Below are positions 18,430 through 26,485 of a stretch of DNA of 64,000 bases, one piece after another. The notes under the pieces are model-generated. The model made no database searches. It was not told the DNA's origin and was given only the letters and a program-made list of their open reading frames with translations. Source of the stretch: Borrelia turcica IST7 (GTDB lineage Bacteria; Spirochaetota; Spirochaetia; Borreliales; Borreliaceae); contig NZ_CP028884.1 in assembly GCF_003606285.1 (NCBI RefSeq), positions 186,001 through 250,000 of the forward strand, read 5' to 3'. Positions within the stretch are counted from its first letter, which is position 1. Every line of letters begins with the position of its first letter. Position numbers and translations under genes: made by a program.

Positions 18430-19520
18430 TCTTCTAACTTTTCAAAATCAATCCTTTTCTTTCTCTTTTCATAACTATTAAAAGCAAAGTCCACCAATTT
18501 ATCAACCAAAGACTCATAACCAACCCCATCATGTTCACACATCTTAGAAAACATAGAAATATCTGTAAACCCTGGTATTGTATTTATCTCATTAATATAA
18601 ATTAAACCAGTATCTTTTTCAACAAAAAAATCAATTCTAGCCATACCCCTAAGTTCTAAATATTTATAAACCAAAAACGCATATTCTTTAATATCTAGTA
18701 AATGTTTTGTATCAAGCTGAGCAGGAATATTAAATACAATAGAATTTCCAGGAATAGTAGAATACTTAGCATCATAGTCATAAAATACAAAATCTTGTAT
18801 AACAATCTCACCAGGAGTAAATACTTTAATCTGATCATTTCCAATAACAGAGCATTCAATTTCTCTAACTCTCATGAACTTCTCTATGATAATTGTTAAA
18901 TCATATCTAAAAGCTTCCTCAATACACTTTTCAATCTGACTCTCGTCATATGCAATATTTATTCCAATTGAAGAACCCAGTATAGCTGGCTTAACAATAA
19001 CAGGATATTTTAAATTTTGTTTTATATTATTTTTGATTTCTTCTTTATCTAGCAAATAATCATATTTTCTAAGTCCAATAAAGGGTACTAAAGGAATATT
19101 AAAACTCTTAAGCAAGAGCTTACAAAAATACTTATTACTAGAAATAGCACTTCCTAAAATACCAGGACCAACACAAGGAATATCCATTATTTTTAAAAGT
19201 CCCTGAACAGAGCCATCCTCCCCTGTTCTACCATGGACAATGGGAAATACAACATCAATTTCAAGGTCTCTATCTCTTACAAATATTCCACCACCAGGAA
19301 CTAAACTAATAACAGAAGAACTATCCTTCTTGACAAATTCAGGATCAGCAGGAACGGAATCCAATAAATACCAAATTCCAGTGTTCTTATCAATAAACAC
19401 TGAAAATACATTATACTTATCAAGCTTCATAAGAGCTGTATAAACACCATAAGCAGATCTACAAGAAATTTCATGTTCAAAAGAAACTCCTCCAAATATT
19501 AACATAAGATTTTTCTTCAT
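18426..19520 (-). CDS. ddl: D-alanine--D-alanine ligase
   Basis: 364 residues of the ATP-grasp fold. The N-terminus is MKKNLMLIFGGVSFEHEISC. The serine loop region is VVKPAILGSSIGINIA, ATP-binding residues are in EKFMRVREIECSVIGN, and the Mg-binding end is YINEINTIPGFTDISMFSKM. It joins two D-Ala units for the peptidoglycan stem peptide. It lies 4 bases after murE, so two consecutive cytoplasmic peptidoglycan steps are co-transcribed, away from the other mur genes. Confidence 0.97.
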   Translation of the reverse strand: MKKNLMLIFGGVSFEHEISCRSAYGVYTALMKLDKYNVFSVFIDKNTGIWYLLDSVPADPEFVKKDSSSVISLVPGGGIFVRDRDLEIDVVFPIVHGRTGEDGSVQGLLKIMDIPCVGPGILGSAISSNKYFCKLLLKSFNIPLVPFIGLRKYDYLLDKEEIKNNIKQNLKYPVIVKPAILGSSIGINIAYDESQIEKCIEEAFRYDLTIIIEKFMRVREIECSVIGNDQIKVFTPGEIVIQDFVFYDYDAKYSTIPGNSIVFNIPAQLDTKHLLDIKEYAFLVYKYLELRGMARIDFFVEKDTGLIYINEINTIPGFTDISMFSKMCEHDGVGYESLVDKLVDFAFNSYEKRKKRIDFEKLED

Positions 19521-19524
19521 AAAA

Positions 19525-21048
19525 TTAACCCCTATTTATTAAACGTAAAATAATATCTTTAACAACACCTTTTTCATCCCAAGGAATACTTTTATCTTTA
19601 TATATTATTGAATCTTCATGTCCCTTCCCAAGAGTAACCACCAAATCATCAGAATGTGCAAGGTTTATTGCCTTTTCAATTGCATCTTTCCTGTTAGGAA
19701 TGAAAAATAAGTTTGCATCCCGCATCTTATCCGAAATTCCTTCTGCAATATCTTTAATTATATGCATGCTTTCCTCCCGTCTTGGATCTTCATCACAAAG
19801 TATTATTATATCTGCATATCTATCTGCAATCTCTCCTTGTAATCTTCTCTTAGAAATATCTCTCTCCCCAGCCGAACCAAAAACAGCAATTAATCTATTT
19901 TTTGCTAGTCTTCTAAATATAGGGAAAAGCTTAAGAAAAGCACCCGGAGTATGTGCATAATCGATTATCAAAGAAAAATTCTGTCCAAAATCAACATCAT
20001 CCATTCGCCCATAAAGACCCCTAATACTTGCAAGGCTAGCAATAAGTTCTGCAATACCAATACTTGCAACTTTACTTACAACAATTAAAGCAGCAATCAC
20101 ATTCTCAACATTGAAACTACCCGTCAAATTAACTCTAGCATCATATTTAATATCTTTATTAAAAAATTCAAACTCCGTAAAACCCATTTGTTCATTAATT
20201 TTGCTTACAAAAAAATCAGCACTCTTATTCTCTAAACTATATGCATAAGATTTATCAATAGAACTTAAAAAGATAGAAGAATTTTTATCATCAATATTAA
20301 TAACACCAAACCCATTATTAGTAGCAGTAGAAGAAAAAAGATTAAGCTTAGCTTTCAAATAATTCTCCATCGTGCCATGAAATTCAAGATGCTCATGACT
20401 AACATTAGTTAAAACAGCAACAGAATACTCAATGTCAACAAGCCTTGCTGTTCTAGGATCAAGCCCATGAGATGTTGATTCAACAATGGCATATTGAACA
20501 TTATTATCCACCATTTTACTAAGAAAAAAATGAATCTCTGTTGATTCTGGGGTTGACTGCCTATAAGGATTTTTAATTAAACTTCCACTTCCATCGTCCA
20601 AAAACACTGTTGAAATAAATCCAACCTTAACACCTATAGACTTTAAAAGAGTATATATATAAAAACAAACAGAGCTCTTACCATCAGTTCCTGTCACTCC
20701 AATAATTTTAAGCTTTTTTGAAGGCTCATCATAAAAAATATTAGAAAAATTTGACATAAATCTTTTTATGTTGCAAGAATCAACTTTAATATATGTTACA
20801 TTGGGAACACAAAAGTCAACATGATTGGTATGTACAATAACATTACTACCCCTTTGAATTGCTACTTCAATAAATCTTTGACCATCAAAATGAAATCCCG
20901 GAAGAGCAAAAAATACGAAGTTAGAATATACACATCTTGAATCATATGCAAGTCCCAATATCTCCACATCACAAGATCCTCTAATCTCTTTGACTAAATT
21001 CTTATCTAACTTAGCTAAAACACTATTAAGTCTTTTTTTTCTATTCAT
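19525..21048 (-). CDS. murE: UDP-N-acetylmuramoyl-tripeptide synthetase MurE
   Basis: 507 residues. The Mur-ligase P-loop is GVTGTDGKSSVCFYI (about residues 115-129), with the following motifs STPESTEIHFFL, LTNVSHEHLEFHG and the C-terminal domain IDYAHTPGAF and AVFGSAGERD. The substrate-specificity loop reads DEDPRREE, the D-x-P-R form seen in diaminopimelate-type MurE. Borrelia peptidoglycan, however, contains L-ornithine, so specificity for ornithine is the expectation from the genus. The ATG has no ribosome binding site. It is the first gene of the murE-ddl pair. Confidence 0.96.
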   Translation of the reverse strand: MNRKKRLNSVLAKLDKNLVKEIRGSCDVEILGLAYDSRCVYSNFVFFALPGFHFDGQRFIEVAIQRGSNVIVHTNHVDFCVPNVTYIKVDSCNIKRFMSNFSNIFYDEPSKKLKIIGVTGTDGKSSVCFYIYTLLKSIGVKVGFISTVFLDDGSGSLIKNPYRQSTPESTEIHFFLSKMVDNNVQYAIVESTSHGLDPRTARLVDIEYSVAVLTNVSHEHLEFHGTMENYLKAKLNLFSSTATNNGFGVINIDDKNSSIFLSSIDKSYAYSLENKSADFFVSKINEQMGFTEFEFFNKDIKYDARVNLTGSFNVENVIAALIVVSKVASIGIAELIASLASIRGLYGRMDDVDFGQNFSLIIDYAHTPGAFLKLFPIFRRLAKNRLIAVFGSAGERDISKRRLQGEIADRYADIIILCDEDPRREESMHIIKDIAEGISDKMRDANLFFIPNRKDAIEKAINLAHSDDLVVTLGKGHEDSIIYKDKSIPWDEKGVVKDIILRLINRG

Positions 21049-21161
21049 ATTAATAAATTGTACAAAAATAAAAATTATTTTGATATAAAGCTCAAAAAGA
21101 GAACCTTGCAGAATTAAAATCCACTCCGCATTATCAATACTATCAAAGACTAAAAATGCTG

Positions 21162-21190
21162 TTTACAATTCAATCATTTTTTAATAAACT
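21162..21190 (+). promoter_or_regulatory. candidate promoter for tRNA-Cys
   Basis: TTTACA (21162-21167), a 17-base spacer and TAAACT (21185-21190), 15 bases before the mature tRNA 5' end. Confidence 0.45.
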
Positions 21191-21204
21191 AACTATTGTT
21201 TAAT

Positions 21205-21277
21205 GGCGCTGTACCCAAGTGGCTAAGGGAGAAGTCTGCAAAACTTTGATTCGCCGGTTCGATTCCGGTCAGCGCCT
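21205..21277 (+). tRNA. tRNA-Cys (GCA)
   Basis: A full cloverleaf: acceptor arm GGCGCTG (21205-21211) paired with CAGCGCC (21270-21276), anticodon GCA at 21238-21240 and T-arm GGTTCGATTCC. The discriminator base is U (21277), the identity base typical of tRNA-Cys. CCA is not encoded. Confidence 0.96.
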
Positions 21278-21335
21278 TTAGAGAGTCAGTAAAAGCCAAT
21301 ACAGTTTTTAACAGATATAAACTACAATAATAAAT

Positions 21336-22577
21336 ATGTTAGAGTTAACATTAATAATAGTATTTATAATACTCTCAGCAATTTTTTCAGCGTCAGAGAC
21401 GGCATATACCTCATTAAGCTTAATACAACTCCAGGATATAAAGAAAAAGGGGAAATTAGGAACAGTTGTATACCACTTAGCTCAAAATCCATCAAAACTT
21501 GTCACAACAATTTTGATTGGAAACAATATTGCCAATATAACAACCAGTGTTCTTGCAACAAAATTTGTTCTTAATAAATATGGGAACAATGCTCTCGCTC
21601 TTTCAACAGGAATCGTAACAATAATAGTTCTTATATTTTCCGAAATACTTCCTAAACAAATCGCAATATTAAACAATGAAGGCATAGCCTTGTCAACCTC
21701 AATCTTACTTAAAACATTAACATTCATATTCACACCCATAATATATGTAATTAATGGAATGACTAAGGCCCTATTAAGCTTATGTAAAATAAAAACAAGT
21801 CAAAAAATGAATAAAGATAGCATAAAAAATATGTTATTTTTAGCTGAAAATTTAGGAATTTTAGAAAATGACGCTAGAATATTCATGCAAAAAATGTTAA
21901 ACATAGGAGAGGTTAGAGCATCTGAAGTTATGACTCACCGTACAGAAGTATTCTCACTTTCAAGCACATCAAGACTAAAAGATAAAATTAAATTGATTAA
22001 AAAAGAAGGATATTCCAGAATCCCTGTATATAAGGGTCAAAACAGAGAACAAATAATAGGTATTTTAATAACTAAGGATTTAATTGAAATAAGCAAAAAC
22101 GAACTTGAAAAAAGTATCATAAAATTTGCAAAACCCGCTGTCTTTGTACAACAAAACAAGAGAATAAAAGATACGCTAGCCATTATGAGACAAAATCAAA
22201 AAATAATGGCAATCGTTATTGACGAATACGGAGGATTTTCGGGGATAGTTACAATAGAGGATATAGTAGAGAAAATATTCGGAGCAATATTTGATGAATA
22301 TGATCTAGAAGAAGAAAAACAATTTATCACTAAAGAAGGTGAAAACGTTTACCTCATACTTGGTGAGACCACCTTTGATGAGATTGAGGAAACCGTTGGA
22401 ATAAAAATTCAACACAAAGATTACATAAACACAATGGGAGGATACATAATGGATTTACTTGATAAAATTCCTAAAGAAGGAGAACAAGTTAACACAGAAC
22501 ATGGAGAATACTTAATAGAAGAAGTACAGAATCATAAAATAAAAAAAATAACCTTTAAAAAATTTGAAAAGGAATAA
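21336..22577 (+). CDS. tlyC: CNNM/CBS/CorC-HlyC family membrane protein ('hemolysin' TlyC type)
   Basis: 413 residues. An N-terminal DUF21 (CNNM) membrane domain with about four helices covers residues 1-150 (ASETAYTSLSLIQL; NNIANITTSVLATKF; FSEILPKQIAI). A CBS pair follows at about 195-315 (VMTHRTEVFSLSS; AIVIDEYGGFSGIVTIEDIVE), then a C-terminal CorC_HlyC domain at about 330-410 (DYINTMGGYIMDLL). The family is linked to magnesium or cobalt efflux; the hemolysin label is historical. It is probably an inner-membrane ion transporter or regulator. A 40-codon frame follows directly after it. Confidence 0.92.
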   Translation: MLELTLIIVFIILSAIFSASETAYTSLSLIQLQDIKKKGKLGTVVYHLAQNPSKLVTTILIGNNIANITTSVLATKFVLNKYGNNALALSTGIVTIIVLIFSEILPKQIAILNNEGIALSTSILLKTLTFIFTPIIYVINGMTKALLSLCKIKTSQKMNKDSIKNMLFLAENLGILENDARIFMQKMLNIGEVRASEVMTHRTEVFSLSSTSRLKDKIKLIKKEGYSRIPVYKGQNREQIIGILITKDLIEISKNELEKSIIKFAKPAVFVQQNKRIKDTLAIMRQNQKIMAIVIDEYGGFSGIVTIEDIVEKIFGAIFDEYDLEEEKQFITKEGENVYLILGETTFDEIEETVGIKIQHKDYINTMGGYIMDLLDKIPKEGEQVNTEHGEYLIEEVQNHKIKKITFKKFEKE

Positions 22578-22579
22578 AA

Positions 22580-22702
22580 ATGTACAAAAATTTTTGTAAA
22601 ACGATTTTTAATTTTTCAAAACCTAACTTAAACACAGAACATAAATTTAATATCAAAAAATCAAGAAGAAAAATCTATATTTCTCTTGGCGTAAATAAAT
22701 AA
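22580..22702 (+). CDS. possible small protein, 40 residues
   Basis: ATG 22580 to TAA 22702, preceded by AAAGGAAT at a workable distance and sitting two bases after the tlyC stop. The product is basic (MYKNFCKTIFNFSKPNLNTE at the start, a KKSRRK stretch near residue 30), with no membrane segment. Its stop lies just before the ribosome binding site of hflK, so it fills the tlyC-hflK gap neatly. It could be a real small protein or a chance frame in AT-rich DNA. Confidence 0.35.
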   Translation: MYKNFCKTIFNFSKPNLNTEHKFNIKKSRRKIYISLGVNK

Positions 22703-22715
22703 AAAGGAGATAAAA

Positions 22716-23645
22716 ATGCTGAATATTCCAAAATTTTTCAATAAAACATACGAATACACAATAATACTAATTGTATTAGTAATCATAGCAATAATAATCA
22801 TATCAAATGTTTTTGTAGTTGGACCATCAGAAGAGGCTATTGTTCTTCGCCTTGGTAGGCTAAATAGAACACTTGAATCGGGAATACATATAAAAATTCC
22901 ACTAATTGAGGAAAAATTCATTGTACCAGTAAAAATAGTACAAGAGGTTAAATTCGGTTTTAACACAGATAATAACAGAGGAATTAATGCTGGTGAAGAT
23001 GAGGGAATAATTATTACTGGAGATTTAAACATAATAAATGTTGAATGGCTAGTCCAATATAAAATAAGCGATCCATATTCTTTCATGTTTAAAGTACAAG
23101 ACCCAGAAGAAACAATAAAAGACATTGCAAAATCATCAATGAACAGATTAATTGGAGACAACACTATTTTTGAAATAATTAATGACAATAGAGTTGGAGT
23201 TACAGAAGGAGTAAAATCTTCCATGAATGAAATTATTAAAACATATAATTTAGGAATTGATATTGTACAAGTACAAATCAGAAATGCTATGCCACCAAAG
23301 GGAAAAGTTTATGAAGCATTTGAAGATGTTAACATTGCGATTCAAGACAAAAATAAATTCATTAATGAGGGAAAGAAAGAATTTAATCAAATCGTTCCAA
23401 AAATTAGAGGAGAAGCACTCAAAGTGCTAGAAGAAGCTAAGGGATACAAAGAAAGCAGAATAAACAATGCGTTAGCCGATACTAAAATTTTTAATGCAAT
23501 TTTAAACGCATACATTAAAGACCCAGAAATTACAAAAGAGAGAATTTATAATGAAACGATGAAAGAAATTCTTGAAAATAAAGATAGCATTGAAATAATC
23601 GACAAAAATTTAAAAAACTTCCTACCCTTTAAGGAGGTAAAGTAA
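22716..23645 (+). CDS. hflK: FtsH protease regulator HflK (SPFH/prohibitin family)
   Basis: 309 residues. One N-terminal membrane anchor (about 13-35) is followed by the SPFH/band-7 domain: VVGPSEEAIVLRLGRLNR, then NIINVEWLVQYKISDPYSF, a conserved HflK signature. A charged helical tail follows. HflK with HflC forms a large periplasm-facing complex around the FtsH protease and modulates its access to membrane substrates. AAGGAG precedes the ATG. hflC starts right after its stop. Confidence 0.95.
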   Translation: MLNIPKFFNKTYEYTIILIVLVIIAIIIISNVFVVGPSEEAIVLRLGRLNRTLESGIHIKIPLIEEKFIVPVKIVQEVKFGFNTDNNRGINAGEDEGIIITGDLNIINVEWLVQYKISDPYSFMFKVQDPEETIKDIAKSSMNRLIGDNTIFEIINDNRVGVTEGVKSSMNEIIKTYNLGIDIVQVQIRNAMPPKGKVYEAFEDVNIAIQDKNKFINEGKKEFNQIVPKIRGEALKVLEEAKGYKESRINNALADTKIFNAILNAYIKDPEITKERIYNETMKEILENKDSIEIIDKNLKNFLPFKEVK

Positions 23646-24617
23646 ATGAAATATATGGTAAAATTTTTATTCTCTATTGCTAAGATTATTGTATTTACAT
23701 TACTAATTAGCTTAATATCACTCTCTATAATGCAACCAATTTATATACTAAAAGAAAACGAAATTTCAATTACTACAAGACTTGGAAAAATTGAGAGGAC
23801 TGAAAACGCAGCAGGTCTTAAATATAAAATCCCATTTATTGAACATGTACAAATATTTCCCAAAATCATACTTAGATGGGACGGAGAACCCCAAAGAATT
23901 CCAACAGGTGGTGAAGAGAAACAACTAATATGGATAGATACAACTGCTAGATGGAAAATTGCAGACATTAATAAATTCTATACATCCATCAAAACAATGG
24001 ATAGAGCTTACATAAGAATTGATGCTGCTATTGAACCTGCGGTTAGAGGTGTTATTGCTAAGTACCCTTTACTTGAAATGATTAGAAGTTCAAATGACCC
24101 TATTCAAAGACTATCTCACGGAATCTTAACAGCTCAAGAGGCTAAAAATGACACAACTTATCAAATAACAAAGGGTCGAAAAATCATTGAAAATGAAATA
24201 ATTGAAGTTGCAAATAAAAATACGAAAGATATTGGGATTGAAATTGTTGACGTTCTTATTAGAAAAATTAGCTATGACCCTAGCTTAATTGATTCCGTAC
24301 ATAATAGAATGATCTCAGAAAGGCAACAAATAGCAGAAGAACAAAGAAGCACAGGTATGGCTGAGAAAACAGAAATTCTTGGTAGCATTGAAAAAGAAAA
24401 GCTAAAATTACTAAGTGAGGCAAAAGCTGAAGCAGCTATAATTAAAGCTGAGGGCGATAGTGAAGCTGCACGGATTTATGCAAATGCATATGGTCAAAAT
24501 GTTGAATTTTATAGATTTTGGCAAGCACTAGAGAGTTACAAGGCAGTACTTAAAGATAAACGGAAAATATTCTCAACAGATATGGATTTTTTCAGATACT
24601 TACATAACAGGAAATAA
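23646..24617 (+). CDS. hflC: FtsH protease regulator HflC (SPFH/prohibitin family)
   Basis: 323 residues with an N-terminal anchor (about 7-29) and a band-7 domain (ITTRLGKIERTENAAGLKYK; WIDTTARWKIADINKFY). A helical arm (AEEQRSTGMAEKTEILGSIE; AKAEAAIIKAEGDSEAARIY) is typical of HflC, with the YRFWQALESYK motif near the C-terminus. It is the partner of HflK. The strong ribosome binding site AAGGAGG lies inside the hflK end, indicating translational coupling. Confidence 0.95.
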   Translation: MKYMVKFLFSIAKIIVFTLLISLISLSIMQPIYILKENEISITTRLGKIERTENAAGLKYKIPFIEHVQIFPKIILRWDGEPQRIPTGGEEKQLIWIDTTARWKIADINKFYTSIKTMDRAYIRIDAAIEPAVRGVIAKYPLLEMIRSSNDPIQRLSHGILTAQEAKNDTTYQITKGRKIIENEIIEVANKNTKDIGIEIVDVLIRKISYDPSLIDSVHNRMISERQQIAEEQRSTGMAEKTEILGSIEKEKLKLLSEAKAEAAIIKAEGDSEAARIYANAYGQNVEFYRFWQALESYKAVLKDKRKIFSTDMDFFRYLHNRK

Positions 24618-24822
24618 AATATATAAAGATCTGAAATACTAAATTTAATAAAAGTTTTATTTAAAAATAATATTAAAGATTTATTGTAGAAATTTTTTAA
24701 GCTTGAATGTGTTAATATAGTAACAGGAAGCCTATAAAAACATTATAAATCAACATATTAAGAAAACAGAGTAATTAAATTCATACACATTTAAAAAGCA
24801 ATAACTAAAGAAAGGAAGAAAA

Positions 24823-25227
24823 ATGAATATATATAAAAAGAAAAAAATAAGCAAATATTCCATTGTCATTACACTTGTTATCTTAGCAACGCTATCAATC
24901 TTTGTCTTCTTAAATCTCAATATATTGATGCCAAGTAGCTCAGAAAGTATCAATAAAAAAGTCAAGAATTTATTCTTAATAGAAATAACTAAACACAAAG
25001 GGAAAAGTCCAAATGATTACACAATAGAAAGTTATTACTCAATATTTAAAGACATTCAAGGCAATGAGATTGCAACAAATGATAAGGATTTTAGCAAAAG
25101 AATTGTCAGAGTTGATGCGTTAATTCATTATTATTATAGAGAAGATAAAATAAATACTAAGATGCACTTAGCTTTTGTAAGCTATGACATAAAGACAAAT
25201 AGAATAAAACTTATTCACTCTGAATAA
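24823..25227 (+). CDS. small single-pass membrane protein, unknown (BB0205-like)
   Basis: 134 residues. A basic N-terminus (MNIYKKKKISKYS) is followed by one hydrophobic helix (about 14-36), so the C-terminal ~95 residues should lie in the periplasm. That part is beta-rich (DYTIESYYSIFKDIQG; RVDALIHYYYRED; LAFVSYDIKTNRIKLIH). No recognised domain. AAAGGAAG before the ATG is a good ribosome binding site. The 205 bases between hflC and this gene hold only AT-rich DNA with a short weak hairpin. Confidence 0.75.
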   Translation: MNIYKKKKISKYSIVITLVILATLSIFVFLNLNILMPSSSESINKKVKNLFLIEITKHKGKSPNDYTIESYYSIFKDIQGNEIATNDKDFSKRIVRVDALIHYYYREDKINTKMHLAFVSYDIKTNRIKLIHSE

Positions 25228-25244
25228 TGATTATAAAACTCATC

Positions 25245-26084
25245 TTATTTAAAATTGTTTAATATGTACTTTACCACAGAATCATTATAATGATAATCTA
25301 TGACTTCACAAGCCTTATCCTTAAGCGTGTCAATACCATTCTGAGGAGTAACTTTATGAATTTCATTTTCATTAAAAACAGAGATATCATTATCAGAATC
25401 TCCAAAATAAACAATATCTTTATAAGAAATAGATAAATAATCAGCCAAAAATTTAATCCCATTTATTTTCTCAGCATGAATACTTTGTACTTCAATAACA
25501 CTAATTTTGTCATTAAATTCTATTCTTCCATATTTAGAAACTTTAAGTTCAGAATAATTTCTCATATTCAAAAAAACACCTTCAATTATCTCTCTTGTAC
25601 CAATAACAGTAACAGATAAAACATCATAAAGAGAAATATCATTGATTTTATCTATTTTGATAATATTTGAACAACAAAAAGTTTGCTTAAATGTAAGATA
25701 CCAATGTTCTAAAAAATTATTAATACCATCATAAGCATTAAATACCTCTCCATTATGTATTACTTTAAAAAATACAGAAAACCCATTATTCTTAAAATAA
25801 GAATAAATATCGCAAAGATAATCCCACCGTATATTTTCTACATAAAGAGGCTTGCCTTGATCAATAGATGCAACATAAGCACCATCATGGCTAATTAAAG
25901 GAATCTTAAAATCAAATCCCCTCAAAGGCGATCTCATAAGATAAAAATCTCTACCGGTTGCAACTGTAAATTTAAAGTCATCTCTCTTTAGAAGTTCCTT
26001 TAAATTATTTTTAGAAAAATCCGACAAAGACCCCTTTGCGTCAAGCAATGTACCATCTAAATCCGTAATAAACACCTTACTCAA
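25245..26084 (-). CDS. Cof-type HAD-superfamily sugar-phosphate phosphatase
   Basis: 279 residues. HAD motif I is FITDLDGTLLDAKG (the nucleophile DxD), motif II is FTVATGRDF, a Cof-type C2 cap follows, and motif IV is YFGDSDNDISVFN. Cof-type enzymes hydrolyse sugar phosphates, flavin phosphates or similar small phosphoesters; the substrate cannot be read from sequence. The start is a TTG at 26084 behind AAGGATA. It is convergent with the small membrane protein and upstream of tRNA-Phe on the other strand. Confidence 0.9.
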   Translation of the reverse strand: MSKVFITDLDGTLLDAKGSLSDFSKNNLKELLKRDDFKFTVATGRDFYLMRSPLRGFDFKIPLISHDGAYVASIDQGKPLYVENIRWDYLCDIYSYFKNNGFSVFFKVIHNGEVFNAYDGINNFLEHWYLTFKQTFCCSNIIKIDKINDISLYDVLSVTVIGTREIIEGVFLNMRNYSELKVSKYGRIEFNDKISVIEVQSIHAEKINGIKFLADYLSISYKDIVYFGDSDNDISVFNENEIHKVTPQNGIDTLKDKACEVIDYHYNDSVVKYILNNFK

Positions 26085-26170
26085 ATAAATATCCTTATAT
26101 GAACTATATAAGATTAATTATACAACTTTAAATATAAAAAATAACAACTAATCTATACTACTCATGATGA

Positions 26171-26202
26171 TTGACAAAAAAAAATGTTTATGGAAAAATA
26201 AT
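26171..26202 (+). promoter_or_regulatory. candidate promoter for tRNA-Phe
   Basis: A perfect TTGACA (26171-26176) stands upstream of the tRNA. The best -10 candidate is AATAAT (26197-26202), giving a 20-base spacer, which is long; the -10 is therefore uncertain. Confidence 0.35.
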
Positions 26203-26222
26203 AATGTTGTAAAACAAAAACA

Positions 26223-26295
26223 GCCGCTGTAGCTCAGTTGGTAGAGCATAGGACTGAAAATCCTTGTGTCAGGAGTTCGATTCTCCTCGGCGGCA
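26223..26295 (+). tRNA. tRNA-Phe (GAA)
   Basis: Acceptor arm GCCGCTG (26223-26229) pairs with CGGCGGC (26288-26294) with one U-G wobble. The D-arm GCTCAGTTGGTAGAGC is standard, the anticodon GAA is at 26256-26258, the T-loop is TTCGATT and the discriminator is A. CCA is not encoded. Confidence 0.96.
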
Positions 26296-26408
26296 ATATT
26301 GGTCATTGATTTTATTGATTGCACTGAAATTCAAAGTTAGAAAAAGTAATTGTATTTTAAAGGTTTAACTTTTAGACTAATATCTAAATTTGCCGAATTT
26401 GTGGGATA

Positions 26409-26479
26409 GAAGAGTTTAAATCCTTTCTTAGGTAATCCTCTCTTCTTGAGGCAACCATTTAAAATTTTATTTAAGAGGA
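26409..26479 (+). promoter_or_regulatory. leader with competing pairings at the ribosome binding site
   Basis: Between tRNA-Phe and the gene at 26486, GAAGAG (26409-26414) can pair with CTCTTC (26440-26445). The overlapping TCCTCT (26436-26441) can instead pair with the ribosome binding site AGAGGA (26474-26479). CCTC (26437-26440) can also close a small hairpin with GAGG (26448-26451). The two longer pairings exclude each other, as in a translational switch. This is read by eye, without energy calculation. Confidence 0.35.
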
Positions 26480-26485
26480 CTCAAA

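Noticed and set aside
22661-23224. 187-codon minus-strand frame opposite hflK
   Set aside because: It is the shadow of hflK, which has clear SPFH motifs, a ribosome binding site and a co-oriented partner gene.
24651-24665. Terminator after hflC (AATAAAAGTTTTATT)
   Set aside because: All A-T stem with a minimal loop and no clear U-run; too weak to call.
26296-26485. Cyclic-di-GMP riboswitch before the HD-GYP-like gene
   Set aside because: The conserved aptamer segments of known cyclic-di-GMP riboswitch classes are not present; only simple competing hairpins are seen.
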